DNA of 64,000 bases from Candidatus Gastranaerophilales bacterium (GTDB lineage: Bacteria > Cyanobacteriota > Vampirovibrionia > Gastranaerophilales > Gastranaerophilaceae): assembly GCA_944325885.1 (NCBI GenBank), contig CALVBT010000002.1:1-64000 (forward strand). Direction: 5' to 3'. The notes below the pieces were generated by a model, which was not told where the DNA came from, did not search any database, and worked only from the letters and a program-made list of their open reading frames with translations. The position numbers and the translations under genes were made by a program. Shown one piece after another: positions 26,310 through 35,449 of the stretch (the stretch's first letter is position 1; each line of letters starts with the position of its first letter).

Positions 26310-26436
26310 AACTCATATTATAGCGTAAAAAAGTAACAGTTGACTATAATTTTAAAATTATAATATATTATTAACTGAACTTTCTGTAATAATGGATGCT
26401 CTGGAATAGCTAAATATATAAAAAGCAGAATAGAGT

Positions 26437-28026
26437 ATGGAAAATATTGAAACAATAGATGATACACCGAAGATAAACCCGTGGCTCACTACAATAGCCG
26501 TAATGACTGCCACTTTTATATTTGTGCTGGACGGTACGATTGCAAACGTTGCACTGCCGCAAATGGCAGGGAGTTTTTCTTCCAGCAATGATGAGGCTAC
26601 CTGGATATTGACAAGTTATTTGATTGCCAGCGGTATAGTTGTGCCTTCTGTTGACTGGTTTTCAAAGTTTTTTGGCAGAAAAGCATTTTTTATTTTTTGT
26701 ATCTTGCTTTTTACTGTTGCATCATTGCTGTGCGGCATGTCCACATCTTTAGAGATGATGATATTTTCGAGAATTTTACAGGGTCTGGGCGGCGGTGCGC
26801 TGTTGCCTGTTTCTCAGGCGATTTTGCTTGAGGCTTTTCCTCTGGAAAAACGTGCGCTCGCAATGTCTATTTTCGGCTTCGGGGTTGTCGTTGCGCCTGT
26901 TATAGGGCCTATATTGGGCGGCTGGCTCACTGACAACTGGTCCTGGAATTGGATTTTCTTTATTAATATTCCTTTTGGTATTCTTGCTGCTGTTACATCA
27001 AAACTCTGGATTTTTGACCCGCCTTATGCAAGAAAACAATCCAATGCCAAAATTGACTATATCGGTTTTGCGCTGCTTACTGTTTGGCTCGTTACTTTTC
27101 AGGTCTTTCTGGACAAGGGTAACAACGCAGACTGGTTCGGTTCTGAGTGGATATGCTGGACTTTTGGAATTTCAATGGTCGCTATGGTGCTTTTTGTTTA
27201 TTCACAAATGGTTCAAAAAAATTCCATAATTGATTTAAAGGTTTTTAAAGACAGAAACTTTTTACTCGGGACAGTTATCCTTGTAATAGCAAATATGGTC
27301 TTGTATGCATCGACTACTATTATGCCTCTGTTTTTGCAGAATCTTATGGGGTACAATGCGTTTTGGAGCGGGTATTCTCTGATGCCGAGAGGCTTTGGCT
27401 CTGTTGCTGCAATTTTTCTTTACAGCGTTATGAATAAAGTGCTGGATTTTAGGGTGTTTACTGCAATAGGAATTACATTGCTCGGAGTTTCCGGACTGAT
27501 GTTCGGGCATTTGAATCTTGAGTTTTCCATGATTAATATTGTTATTCCTAATATAATTTTTGGTTTTTCAGTCGGGTTAACAATTACTGTTTTGACAACG
27601 GCATCTATGGAAACTATCTCTAATGCGCAAATGACAAATGCCAGCGGGGTGCAGAATCTTATAAAAAACCTCGGTGCGGCTATTGGTACATCACTTGTGA
27701 CAACAATGGTGTCCAGATATTCACAGGCTTTTCAGCACAATATGGTAGGCTTTTTGGACATGAATAATATTTCTTATGCAGAAAAACTTTCTGCCCTAAC
27801 CGCTTTTTTCAGCCAGTATGAAGTGTATGCGGTTGCGTTTCAAAAAGCACAGGGGATGTTATACAACCAGCTTATACAGCAATCGACACTGTGTGCTTAT
27901 ATAGAAACTTTCAGGGTCTGGGGGATTGTGACGTTTGTTTGTATACCGCTTTTGCTGTTGTACAAACGCAAACTGCAAAAAGCAAATCTTGCACAGGTTG
28001 CACTGCCTGAAAAAGCTGATGATTAG
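26437..28026 (+). CDS. MFS multidrug exporter, DHA2 (EmrB/QacA) family
   Basis: A 529-residue inner-membrane antiporter with about 14 membrane helices. FVLDGTIANVALPQMAGSF is the DHA2 motif D1, WILTSYLIASGIVVPSVDWFSKFFGRK gives motif A, and FGFGVVVAPVIGPILGGWLTDNWSWNWIFFINIPFG is motif C plus the EmrB signature. It should export hydrophobic compounds using the proton gradient. No EmrA-type adaptor is adjacent, but the TolC-like system at 7.2 kb exists in the same genome. Confidence 0.93.
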   Translation: MENIETIDDTPKINPWLTTIAVMTATFIFVLDGTIANVALPQMAGSFSSSNDEATWILTSYLIASGIVVPSVDWFSKFFGRKAFFIFCILLFTVASLLCGMSTSLEMMIFSRILQGLGGGALLPVSQAILLEAFPLEKRALAMSIFGFGVVVAPVIGPILGGWLTDNWSWNWIFFINIPFGILAAVTSKLWIFDPPYARKQSNAKIDYIGFALLTVWLVTFQVFLDKGNNADWFGSEWICWTFGISMVAMVLFVYSQMVQKNSIIDLKVFKDRNFLLGTVILVIANMVLYASTTIMPLFLQNLMGYNAFWSGYSLMPRGFGSVAAIFLYSVMNKVLDFRVFTAIGITLLGVSGLMFGHLNLEFSMINIVIPNIIFGFSVGLTITVLTTASMETISNAQMTNASGVQNLIKNLGAAIGTSLVTTMVSRYSQAFQHNMVGFLDMNNISYAEKLSALTAFFSQYEVYAVAFQKAQGMLYNQLIQQSTLCAYIETFRVWGIVTFVCIPLLLLYKRKLQKANLAQVALPEKADD

Positions 28027-28027
28027 A

Positions 28028-28597
28028 TTAATCTTTATTGGATTTGAACACCATATAATACTTTACATCTCCGTAATAAAGTACAATAAGGTACATATTC
28101 CCTTCGATATTTTCGGTAATTATGTATGAATTAGGCGGCGGAGCTTTTCTGGAAGAATTGCGAAATACCGTGTAGAACCCATCTCTGACTTTTTTGCAAA
28201 ATCCCTGCCATTTTGTGAGTTTTGGTGTAGGCAGATTGTTGTGATAAAAGTCTACAGGAACAAGTTCTTTTTTCACAACCGGTATTATATATTTAACTTT
28301 TCCCGCTTCTTTAAAGAATACATAATCCCTATCTTTCATTACACGTGGTGTGAGTATGTAATAGCCTGCAGGGATTGTCTGATTTTTAAAATAAACATCA
28401 GAACTCAGTCTAAACAGCGGAAACGGCGACAATGCATATTTTTGATAGTCTTCATTCTGGTACGGGTCAATGTTGTGTACCAGTTCAAAATCCGGAACCT
28501 GTGCTTTTTCATACAGAGTTGCATAGTCGGTTGCGGCAAATGCAGCCGTGCTGAAAAGTAGTGAGGATAAGAATAATAGTAATAGTATTTTCTTCAT
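28028..28597 (-). CDS. Exported protein, unknown function
   Basis: A 189-residue protein with a clear signal peptide (MKKILLLLFLSSLLFSTAAFA). The mature part is beta-rich with many aromatic residues: FPLFRLSSDVYFKNQTIPAGYYILTPR, then KEAGKVKYIIPVVKKELVPVDFY. No lipobox and no known family seen. It is convergent with the MFS exporter, the stops being only 1 base apart. Confidence 0.75.
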   Translation of the reverse strand: MKKILLLLFLSSLLFSTAAFAATDYATLYEKAQVPDFELVHNIDPYQNEDYQKYALSPFPLFRLSSDVYFKNQTIPAGYYILTPRVMKDRDYVFFKEAGKVKYIIPVVKKELVPVDFYHNNLPTPKLTKWQGFCKKVRDGFYTVFRNSSRKAPPPNSYIITENIEGNMYLIVLYYGDVKYYMVFKSNKD

Positions 28598-28665
28598 AAT
28601 TTTATAATAATGTATTTTTGTTAAAAATCAATTTGTAATTTTGTTAATAGTAGCAAATTTTCTTA

Positions 28666-28694
28666 TTGACGGATTTTAGTGTTGACAGTATAGT
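28666..28694 (+). promoter_or_regulatory. Promoter of the 28857 gene and its leader
   Basis: TTGACG (28666-28671), 17 bases, TATAGT (28689-28694). Transcription would start near 28701, leaving a leader of about 155 nt. Confidence 0.65.
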
Positions 28695-28700
28695 TGAATT

Positions 28701-28856
28701 ATGAACAGCATTAATAATTTAAAATTGAATAATTGTTGGTGGCGCCTGTATTAATAGTACAGGTTCGAGTGTTTTTCAATTATTTCAATTTTGATTTTTA
28801 TAATTTAACCTGTACTAAGCTCTTTAGTCACAGTTAAGTTATAAGGAATCGCAATA
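28701..28856 (+). ncRNA. Structured 5' leader, possible cis-regulatory RNA
   Basis: A long stem joins 28721-28735 to 28777-28792 (15 pairs, one bulged base). Inside it lies an asymmetric loop TTGGTGGCG, then a perfect inner hairpin CCTGTA-TTAATAG-TACAGG (28745-28763). The interior loops are richer in G than the surrounding AT-rich DNA. The ribosome-binding site (AAGGAATC) lies about 50 bases after the structure. I do not recognise a known riboswitch class; the GGTTCGAGTG piece resembles a tRNA T-arm, but no cloverleaf can be made. Confidence 0.5.
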
Positions 28857-30104
28857 ATGTCTATCACACTAATAAATACACTGGCACAACCGCTAAAAAC
28901 AGCAGCAAAATTTATAAACCATAATGAACAGCCCTCAGGACTGTCGACTTCCCGTTTTATTCAGGATACCGGTACATGTCTTGTTCCAAAGGCTGTTTTT
29001 GCAAGAAGCAAGGCTGACCTTGCAGAAAACGCATTTCTTGAACTTGCAGAAAGCGGACTTGTTTATTTTGTTCCGGCGTTGATTGGTGAAAAAATTGCAA
29101 GAAAAGCTTTTTCAAAGAATTTAAATGCGCAGGCAAAAAATATGGTCGCAACGAGCGCATCTGCTTTGATGGAACAAAAAAATTCTCTTTCAAAACAGGT
29201 TCTGCCTGTAAAAGCAGCCATTGCACTGAGTGCGCTTCTTATCCCCTTGACGGAGTTTACTTTAAATTATTTTAAAAATTTAATGACGCTTAAAGTCTTT
29301 AAAAAAGGCGATTTTAACAATATTGCAAATCTTACAAAAGAAAAAGAAGACAAGTCAGTACAAACAAGAGTGGAAAAAAGTGCAATAAAAAATATTAAAC
29401 GTGCCGCAGCTGTTTTTTTAGGCAGTTTGGGGCTGGGTGTTTTGATAGCAAAAAAAGGCGCAAATTCTAAAACTCTGCAGCATATCTCCGAAACTATTCT
29501 CGCTCCGGGGTCAAAGTTCTTTTCTAAAAATGAAAAGGCAAAAAACTTTTTTAATAAATATTTTTCTCTGGATTTTGCGTCTGAGAACGGAAAACTTGTT
29601 TTAAGCAAAGGGCAGCTGACTTCTTGCGTTGTTGTAGGCGGTGCAGGATATTTTGGCGCATCAAAAGACAGAGGCAAACAAAACTTTTTGGAAACTCTTT
29701 TCAGATTCCCTGTTGTAGGTTTTTATATAATTACCGGTTCTGAATTGTTTGAAAAAGGCTTTAAAAAACTGCTTAAAAAGTCCGGCAAATGCAAAGAAAC
29801 GCTAATAGGCAAAAATCTGGAAACTCCCACTTTTGACAAACTCGAAGCAATAGCAAAAGAACTCGCTAAAAAGAACAAAACCACTGTAGAGTCCGAGTTT
29901 AAAAAACTGGCAAAACAAAAAGTTCTTATCTCCGGTGTTCCGTTCCTTTTCAGCATAGGTTTTATGGGATTTTTTGTTGCGGGTGTATCAAATGCCTTTA
30001 CAAGATACCGTTATAACAAAGAAAAGAAAAATGCACAGGCAGCTGCAGCTTCTGTGATGAATTATCACAAGCCGTCACCTGCATTTAAAAAATTTATGAT
30101 TTAA
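28857..30104 (+). CDS. Multi-pass membrane protein, unknown function
   Basis: A 415-residue protein rich in lysine, alanine and phenylalanine. Likely membrane segments are around residues 120-140 (AAIALSALLIPLTEFTLNYF), 183-200 (AAVFLGSLGLGVLIA), 260-275, 285-300 and 365-382 (FLFSIGFMGFFVAGVSNAF). Cytoplasmic loops are very basic. I recognise no family. It has its own promoter and a structured leader, so its expression is probably controlled. Confidence 0.75.
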   Translation: MSITLINTLAQPLKTAAKFINHNEQPSGLSTSRFIQDTGTCLVPKAVFARSKADLAENAFLELAESGLVYFVPALIGEKIARKAFSKNLNAQAKNMVATSASALMEQKNSLSKQVLPVKAAIALSALLIPLTEFTLNYFKNLMTLKVFKKGDFNNIANLTKEKEDKSVQTRVEKSAIKNIKRAAAVFLGSLGLGVLIAKKGANSKTLQHISETILAPGSKFFSKNEKAKNFFNKYFSLDFASENGKLVLSKGQLTSCVVVGGAGYFGASKDRGKQNFLETLFRFPVVGFYIITGSELFEKGFKKLLKKSGKCKETLIGKNLETPTFDKLEAIAKELAKKNKTTVESEFKKLAKQKVLISGVPFLFSIGFMGFFVAGVSNAFTRYRYNKEKKNAQAAAASVMNYHKPSPAFKKFMI

Positions 30105-30170
30105 ATTTTTAAATAAATAAAATATTTTTGTGTTATTATAAATCCGTTCTATGCATAAGGAGAAACGGTT

Positions 30171-31745
30171 ATGAAATCCTTCTGGTCTGTGATTTTGGTA
30201 GTAGCAACTTTTTTGTCTTTTCAAAGCAATGCTCTGGCTGACAATGCCTCTCACAAGCAGCTTGTTACAAAAGCAACCGCAGCATTAAAAGACACTGCAA
30301 AAAATAAAGCTGTGAATAAATCACAGTGGTATCCGTCTTTCCACTTTGCTTCGCAGGCAGGCTGGATGAATGACCCGAACGGACTGATATTTTTTAATGG
30401 AGAGTATCACCTTTTCTATCAGCACAATCCATATTCCGCAAAACATGAAAATATGCACTGGGGTCACGCAGCCAGCCCTGATATGGTAAACTGGAGATAT
30501 TTGCCGGTTGCTCTTGCTCCGTCAGAAGATTACGACAAAAACGGTGTTTTTTCAGGCTCTGCAATTGTACATGACGGTATTTTGAGCCTTTTGTATACGG
30601 GCAATGTCGAAAATAAAGTTAATGACAAGGTAGAAAAACATCAAACACAGAACCTTGCGATAAGTAAAGACGGAATAAATTTTGGTAAATCTGCAAACAA
30701 TCCTGTTATAAAAATGGCCCCTCATTATTCTTCTTATGTGTTTTCCAGAGCGGATTTCAGAGATCCTTTTGTATGGATGCAGGATGAACATTACTATGCG
30801 CTAATAGGTACTCAGTATGAAAAAACAAAAGACGGTGCTGTGTTATTGTTCAAGAGCAAAGATTTGAGAAACTGGGTGTTTATTAATATCACTGCAATAG
30901 GTTCAAAAGGTGAAATGGGCTATATGTGGGAATGCCCGAACTTTACTCATCTGGGCGGTGAAGATGTTTTGATGATTTCTCCTCAGGGAATCAAGCCTAA
31001 CGGAAAACAGTTTTTGAACAAGTATCAGGCTGGCTGGTTCGTCGGAAAATTGGACTATAATTCCGGAAGATTTAAACAGTCAAGTCCTTTCGGGTTGTTT
31101 GATTACGGGTTCGATTTTTATGCTCCTCAGGTTATGAAAACTCCTGACGGACGCAGTGTAATAATAGGCTGGCTCGATATGTGGGATACAAAAATGCCGG
31201 AACAATCTCACGGCTGGGCAGGCATGATGAGTTTGCCTAGAGAAATGAAAATTGTAAACGGTCGTGTTGTTACGCTTCCGGTAGCTGAGTTGAAGGCTTT
31301 AAGGACAGATGTTGAATGTTTGAGAAATATTGCTTTTAAGGGAACCAAGTCTTTTAACAATGTTAAAGGTGAGGTTTATGAGATGGAATTGCAGGCAGAT
31401 TTGGCTAAGGCTTCAAAATTTGAATTAAAGCTCAGAGCTTCTCAACATCAAGAAACTCTTCTTGTTTATGACAAAACAGCAGGTGTTCTAAAACTCAATC
31501 GTGACAAATCAGGACAGGGTTTGACCGGCGAAAGAGAGGTAAAGCTGCCTTTAGTTAATAACAAGTTAAAACTTCATATTTTTGTGGACAAGTCTTCCAT
31601 AGAGGTTTTTGCTCAGGACGGAAAGGCTGTTATGAGCAGCAGAATTTATCCTGACAAAACATCTCAGGCTGTACATTTTGTGTCTGACAATGATATGGTA
31701 CTTGATTATTTGAATTTTTATAAGTTAAAATCTATACATAACTAG
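30171..31745 (+). CDS. Secreted GH32 fructan hydrolase (levanase / inulinase type)
   Basis: A 524-residue glycoside hydrolase family 32 enzyme. The signal peptide MKSFWSVILVVATFLSFQSNALA sends it out of the cytoplasm, unlike intracellular sucrases. The three catalytic acids are D68 in GWMNDPNG (nucleophile), D198 in FRDPF (transition-state stabiliser) and E254 in WECPNF (acid/base). The five-blade propeller is followed by the usual C-terminal beta-sandwich (IFVDKSSIEVFAQDGKAVMSS). It should release fructose from levan, inulin or sucrose. AAGGAG is 9 bases from the ATG. No fructose transporter or fructokinase is next to it. Confidence 0.93.
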   Translation: MKSFWSVILVVATFLSFQSNALADNASHKQLVTKATAALKDTAKNKAVNKSQWYPSFHFASQAGWMNDPNGLIFFNGEYHLFYQHNPYSAKHENMHWGHAASPDMVNWRYLPVALAPSEDYDKNGVFSGSAIVHDGILSLLYTGNVENKVNDKVEKHQTQNLAISKDGINFGKSANNPVIKMAPHYSSYVFSRADFRDPFVWMQDEHYYALIGTQYEKTKDGAVLLFKSKDLRNWVFINITAIGSKGEMGYMWECPNFTHLGGEDVLMISPQGIKPNGKQFLNKYQAGWFVGKLDYNSGRFKQSSPFGLFDYGFDFYAPQVMKTPDGRSVIIGWLDMWDTKMPEQSHGWAGMMSLPREMKIVNGRVVTLPVAELKALRTDVECLRNIAFKGTKSFNNVKGEVYEMELQADLAKASKFELKLRASQHQETLLVYDKTAGVLKLNRDKSGQGLTGEREVKLPLVNNKLKLHIFVDKSSIEVFAQDGKAVMSSRIYPDKTSQAVHFVSDNDMVLDYLNFYKLKSIHN

Positions 31746-31755
31746 TTTTGTGGAC

Positions 31756-31828
31756 GCCGGTGTAGCTCAGCTGGTAGAGCAGGTCATTCGTAATGATCAG
31801 GTCGCAGGTTCGAACCCCGTCACCGGCT
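31756..31828 (+). tRNA. tRNA-Thr (CGU anticodon)
   Basis: 73 nt: acceptor GCCGGTG/CACCGGC, D-arm GCTC/GAGC, anticodon stem GGTCA/TGATC (one G-U) with loop TTCGTAA (anticodon CGT), T-arm GCAGG-TTCGAAC-CCCGT with one mismatch, discriminator T. CCA is not encoded. It marks the left edge of the AT-rich cassette. Confidence 0.92.
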
Positions 31829-31947
31829 TTGTTTAACAAATAATATTAACAAATGTAAAAAATTGTGTTTTAATGCGTAGTTTAATAGCAAACAATTCGT
31901 TTTTTATCATTTATTCATATAAGTTTAGATATGGATAAAAAATTTTT

Positions 31948-34422
31948 ATGTTGATTTCATCAGTACTTCCAATAAGGGAAAAAACAAATATTATACACAA
32001 ATCAACGTGCAATAATATTCAGGATAATACCAAATATAACAAAAATTTTAATAATGAATTAAAAAATAGCAATTATTTGAATGTTTTTTATATACCTAAT
32101 TTTAAAGGTAATATTAATCCTGTTTGTAATTATATATCGAGTGCAGATGCTTTAAAAATCCAAACAACAGAATTTGTATATGAAATTGAAAGGGATTTAT
32201 CACCACAAAAATATGCACAAAAAGCTATACATAAAATCTTTGAGAAAGATTGTCGATTTTTAGATAAACATTATTTTTCAATTTCTGATAATTATGATAA
32301 ATTTTCTAAATTAGGTTTTATTGATAAATATTTAAATTTTAATCAGGAAATTTTAGATTTTTTAAATAGAACAAATCAACGAAAATTGGCAAATGTTTAT
32401 GATGATTTTTTTAATAAAAATCTTAAATCTTTAGAAAAAGTTTCAAAAGGAGATGTCTCTTATACCAATTTGTTTTTAACTAATAAAATTGGAAATAAAT
32501 ATATAGTGGATTTGTGGTTGGACTTTTTGGGAAACAATGATATTTTAAACAATGATATAAAGATTGATATCCTCAACAAAAAATTGAAGGAAAAATATAA
32601 AAATAGCGGGACAATAGATGACATAGCAATAAAAACAATAGAAACATATTTTTGTAACTTATTACACCCTATCCAAGTTAAAACAGAGGATAGTGATTTG
32701 GCTTTATCTTTAAATAATCTTTTAAATATTAAAAACAAATTGTCTGAAATTTTGAAGGATAATGTTGTTGATGATGATGAATTTAAAAAAATAATAAATG
32801 ATAAAAAATTTATTAATTTTAAAATAAAGGATAAAACATTAAAAAGTATTCTTTTATCCCAATTAAATCAAAAATTTATTGATGACATGGGGGAAAATTT
32901 GCAAGATGAATTGCTAGAAGAAATTTATGAAGATTCCTATCTCAGAAAACAAGTTGTATTGAATACTCTCAGTTTTGTAAGAAAAAATATTATTAGTTTG
33001 AAAATAAAAATTGAAAAAGAAAAACAATCAAATAATTTAGAATTTAACAATGAATTTAAGAATTTTGATAAAACATTAGCTACAGAATTATTTGTGAATA
33101 ATTCCAATGAAAAAGCTAAAAATGTAATTAATAATATTAAGGTTTTTGAACAAGCTGCAGAAAAATTGTTTAGTCAAATGATTGAACAAAACCCTTTTTC
33201 TTCATCGAATAATAGAAATGTTAATGAAAAATTAAATATAGTATTTTCTTTAATAGATGAATCATTGAGGACAGCCGATAATGCAGATTATGTTAAAGAG
33301 TGTCTTGAAAAATTAGCCGATTTATCAGAAGCTTTAGACAATAATAACATTACACTTGCTAATGAAATATGGAATAACAGCTTATTAAATTTTGCTGTTA
33401 ATCAATGGAAGTCAACACATTTGCCAAATATAATAAAAAATAAACAAAATAGTTATATTGTTTTAGAAAATTTTTATAATAAAAAGAAAACAAATGAATT
33501 ATTAAAAACAGGAATAATAGATACATTTTTCAATTCAGATATTGTGACATTAGAACAAAAAGTATTTTTGGCAACTAAGAGTGATTCTTCTGAATTTATA
33601 AGTTTGTGTAATTTTTTAAACAAACATGTTCCAAGCAATCAACAACGTAAAGTGATTATTGATAAATTAATAGATAATGAACGTATTACGCTTAATAGCT
33701 ATGATACATTTAAAAATTATTTTATTTCAGATGTAAGAGCAATGAATGAAAAAAGTCTTATATACAATAAAATAATACAAGGGTCAAAGTTATGTGATTT
33801 AGTACTAGAGCAATTTGTGGATGATACCGCTGTATTTGATGAAAAACAAAAAATTTCATTTTTAAATAATCTTACTGATGAAGAATTATCGCAAGCTTTT
33901 GAAAATATTAAACCATTATATGTTGAGCAACAATTTAATTGTGCGGTAAAAAAACTTTCGGACAAATATGATGTAGCTAAACAATCAGAAAAAATTTTAG
34001 AGAATTTAGTAATTGAATTAAATGGACAAACTTATAATTTATTTGATGTTATGGATAAAGATTTTTCTTATATGTCTAATATTATAAATAATTCTAATTA
34101 CATACAACAAGAAAAATTGGATGAAGTTATAAAATTATTAATTATAGACAAGGATTTGTCAGAAAATGTATATAAAACAATAAATTTACTGCTGGATAAG
34201 ATGATAGCCGCTTCACCGGCAAATACAAATAATATACAAATGACAAGATCTCACATAGATAAAATTTTTACAGCACTCAAAAAATCATCGCCGTCTATTG
34301 TATATTCTTTAATTTCATATCTGATAACTCAACATCCTGTAGTATGTGTACCCAGTATAATAACAACTGCCTTTAATATTATTGAACAATATTCTAAAAA
34401 AAATTTAATACATAATTATTAG
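31948..34422 (+). CDS. Large AT-rich cassette protein, unknown function, with N-terminal NFKG motif
   Basis: An 824-residue protein, first of four genes in one direction. It is almost wholly alpha-helical and very rich in N, K, I, L, D and S, with no signal peptide or membrane segment that I can see before a weakly hydrophobic stretch at the end (HPVVCVPSIITTAFNIIEQY). The short motif PNFKGNINP lies at residues 50-58 (F52-K53-G54). Base composition is more AT-rich than in the neighbours, and A/T-ending codons dominate, as in recently acquired or fast-evolving genes. No enzyme motif was found. The ATG has no clear ribosome-binding site (GGAT at 13 bases). Confidence 0.75.
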   Translation: MLISSVLPIREKTNIIHKSTCNNIQDNTKYNKNFNNELKNSNYLNVFYIPNFKGNINPVCNYISSADALKIQTTEFVYEIERDLSPQKYAQKAIHKIFEKDCRFLDKHYFSISDNYDKFSKLGFIDKYLNFNQEILDFLNRTNQRKLANVYDDFFNKNLKSLEKVSKGDVSYTNLFLTNKIGNKYIVDLWLDFLGNNDILNNDIKIDILNKKLKEKYKNSGTIDDIAIKTIETYFCNLLHPIQVKTEDSDLALSLNNLLNIKNKLSEILKDNVVDDDEFKKIINDKKFINFKIKDKTLKSILLSQLNQKFIDDMGENLQDELLEEIYEDSYLRKQVVLNTLSFVRKNIISLKIKIEKEKQSNNLEFNNEFKNFDKTLATELFVNNSNEKAKNVINNIKVFEQAAEKLFSQMIEQNPFSSSNNRNVNEKLNIVFSLIDESLRTADNADYVKECLEKLADLSEALDNNNITLANEIWNNSLLNFAVNQWKSTHLPNIIKNKQNSYIVLENFYNKKKTNELLKTGIIDTFFNSDIVTLEQKVFLATKSDSSEFISLCNFLNKHVPSNQQRKVIIDKLIDNERITLNSYDTFKNYFISDVRAMNEKSLIYNKIIQGSKLCDLVLEQFVDDTAVFDEKQKISFLNNLTDEELSQAFENIKPLYVEQQFNCAVKKLSDKYDVAKQSEKILENLVIELNGQTYNLFDVMDKDFSYMSNIINNSNYIQQEKLDEVIKLLIIDKDLSENVYKTINLLLDKMIAASPANTNNIQMTRSHIDKIFTALKKSSPSIVYSLISYLITQHPVVCVPSIITTAFNIIEQYSKKNLIHNY

Positions 34423-34435
34423 TAAAGGAGAATTT

Positions 34436-34759
34436 ATGTATATATCAAGTATTTCTGTGACACGATCTTTAAAAAGTAACTTTAAACAAAATCAAGATTC
34501 GATTTTATATAGCCATATAAGAAACGCAATGTCAGAAAATTTTGATAGTATGCTTGAAGAAGCCAAAAATAGAGCAAAAAAGGGCATTAAAGATGAGTTC
34601 TATGACGAATTTAATAAAAAAATTGAAGATAACTCAAAATCATTGAGTAATCCGGAGATAAAAAGCATATTAGTAACTCTAATGGACGCATATAAAAAGG
34701 CAAATTTATATACCGATTCAAATGCTATTAACCATTATATTCAAGAAAAAAATTTATAA
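34436..34759 (+). CDS. Small AT-rich cassette protein, unknown function
   Basis: A 107-residue, charged, helical protein, 13 bases after the preceding gene with a good AAAGGAG site. KSNFKQN (F16-K17-Q18) near the start is a loose version of the motif seen in the neighbours. The centre is coiled-coil-like (MLEEAKNRAKKGIKDEFYDEFNKKIEDNSKS). The size and position would fit a chaperone- or partner-type protein for the large first gene; this is a guess from layout only. Confidence 0.7.
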   Translation: MYISSISVTRSLKSNFKQNQDSILYSHIRNAMSENFDSMLEEAKNRAKKGIKDEFYDEFNKKIEDNSKSLSNPEIKSILVTLMDAYKKANLYTDSNAINHYIQEKNL

Positions 34760-34778
34760 TCTAGAAAGAAAGTTTATT

Positions 34779-35432
34779 ATGAATATTTTACCATTAGTAA
34801 AAAGTAATATAAATTTTAATAATTCTCATATATCTTTTTCTTCTCAATCTGTTGTTCAAAATGATTTATACAGTATAGATAATAAATTGTTTATAAAAAA
34901 TAAGGTAAATGAAATAATAAATGAAAGAAGAAAGAACACTGTTGCTCTTATTTCTGATTATGCAGTAAGTGATTTGAAAAATAATCTTTTAAATAAACTA
35001 AATAATACAAAAAAATTGGATGATATTAATAACAAAGTTTTTTTATTGGAAGAGATAGCTAATAGTTATTCAAAAATTAATATAGAAAAAGCTTTTGCAA
35101 TAAAAATACAAACAGCTTATGAAATATTAAACTGTAAAAATTTAAATAAACCAGAAAAGCTAAATTTGATAAAAACTATACGACTACCAGATACAGCTGA
35201 TAAATATGTTAATTCTTCATTCGTAAAAACTGTTAAGTATGAAGGCCTACCCTTTAAAGAATATAATACTTCTTTGATATTGAACTTTGAAGTATTATCA
35301 TACAAATTTAAAGATATATACGGATATGACATTTTTAATGGAAAAAGTGATGAACTTAAACGAAATACTATATTTTTTCCATATGAGGTAGCAAAAAACA
35401 CTTTAATGAAGATGATGCATGGAAATATATAA
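34779..35432 (+). CDS. AT-rich cassette protein, unknown function
   Basis: A 217-residue soluble, helical protein. The ATG at 34779, preceded by GAAAGAAAG, is preferred over an ATG at 34722 inside the previous gene. Near the start is HISFSSQ (F20-S21-S22), again close to the shared motif. The rest has no recognisable domain; DIYGYDIFNGKSDELKRNTIFFPYEVAKNTL is the most complex stretch. Confidence 0.68.
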   Translation: MNILPLVKSNINFNNSHISFSSQSVVQNDLYSIDNKLFIKNKVNEIINERRKNTVALISDYAVSDLKNNLLNKLNNTKKLDDINNKVFLLEEIANSYSKINIEKAFAIKIQTAYEILNCKNLNKPEKLNLIKTIRLPDTADKYVNSSFVKTVKYEGLPFKEYNTSLILNFEVLSYKFKDIYGYDIFNGKSDELKRNTIFFPYEVAKNTLMKMMHGNI

Positions 35433-35449
35433 AGAAAGGAAATCTGCTT

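Noticed and set aside
28745-28775. Possible tRNA because of GGTTCGAGTG
   Set aside because: No acceptor, D or anticodon arms can be formed; kept only as a structured leader.
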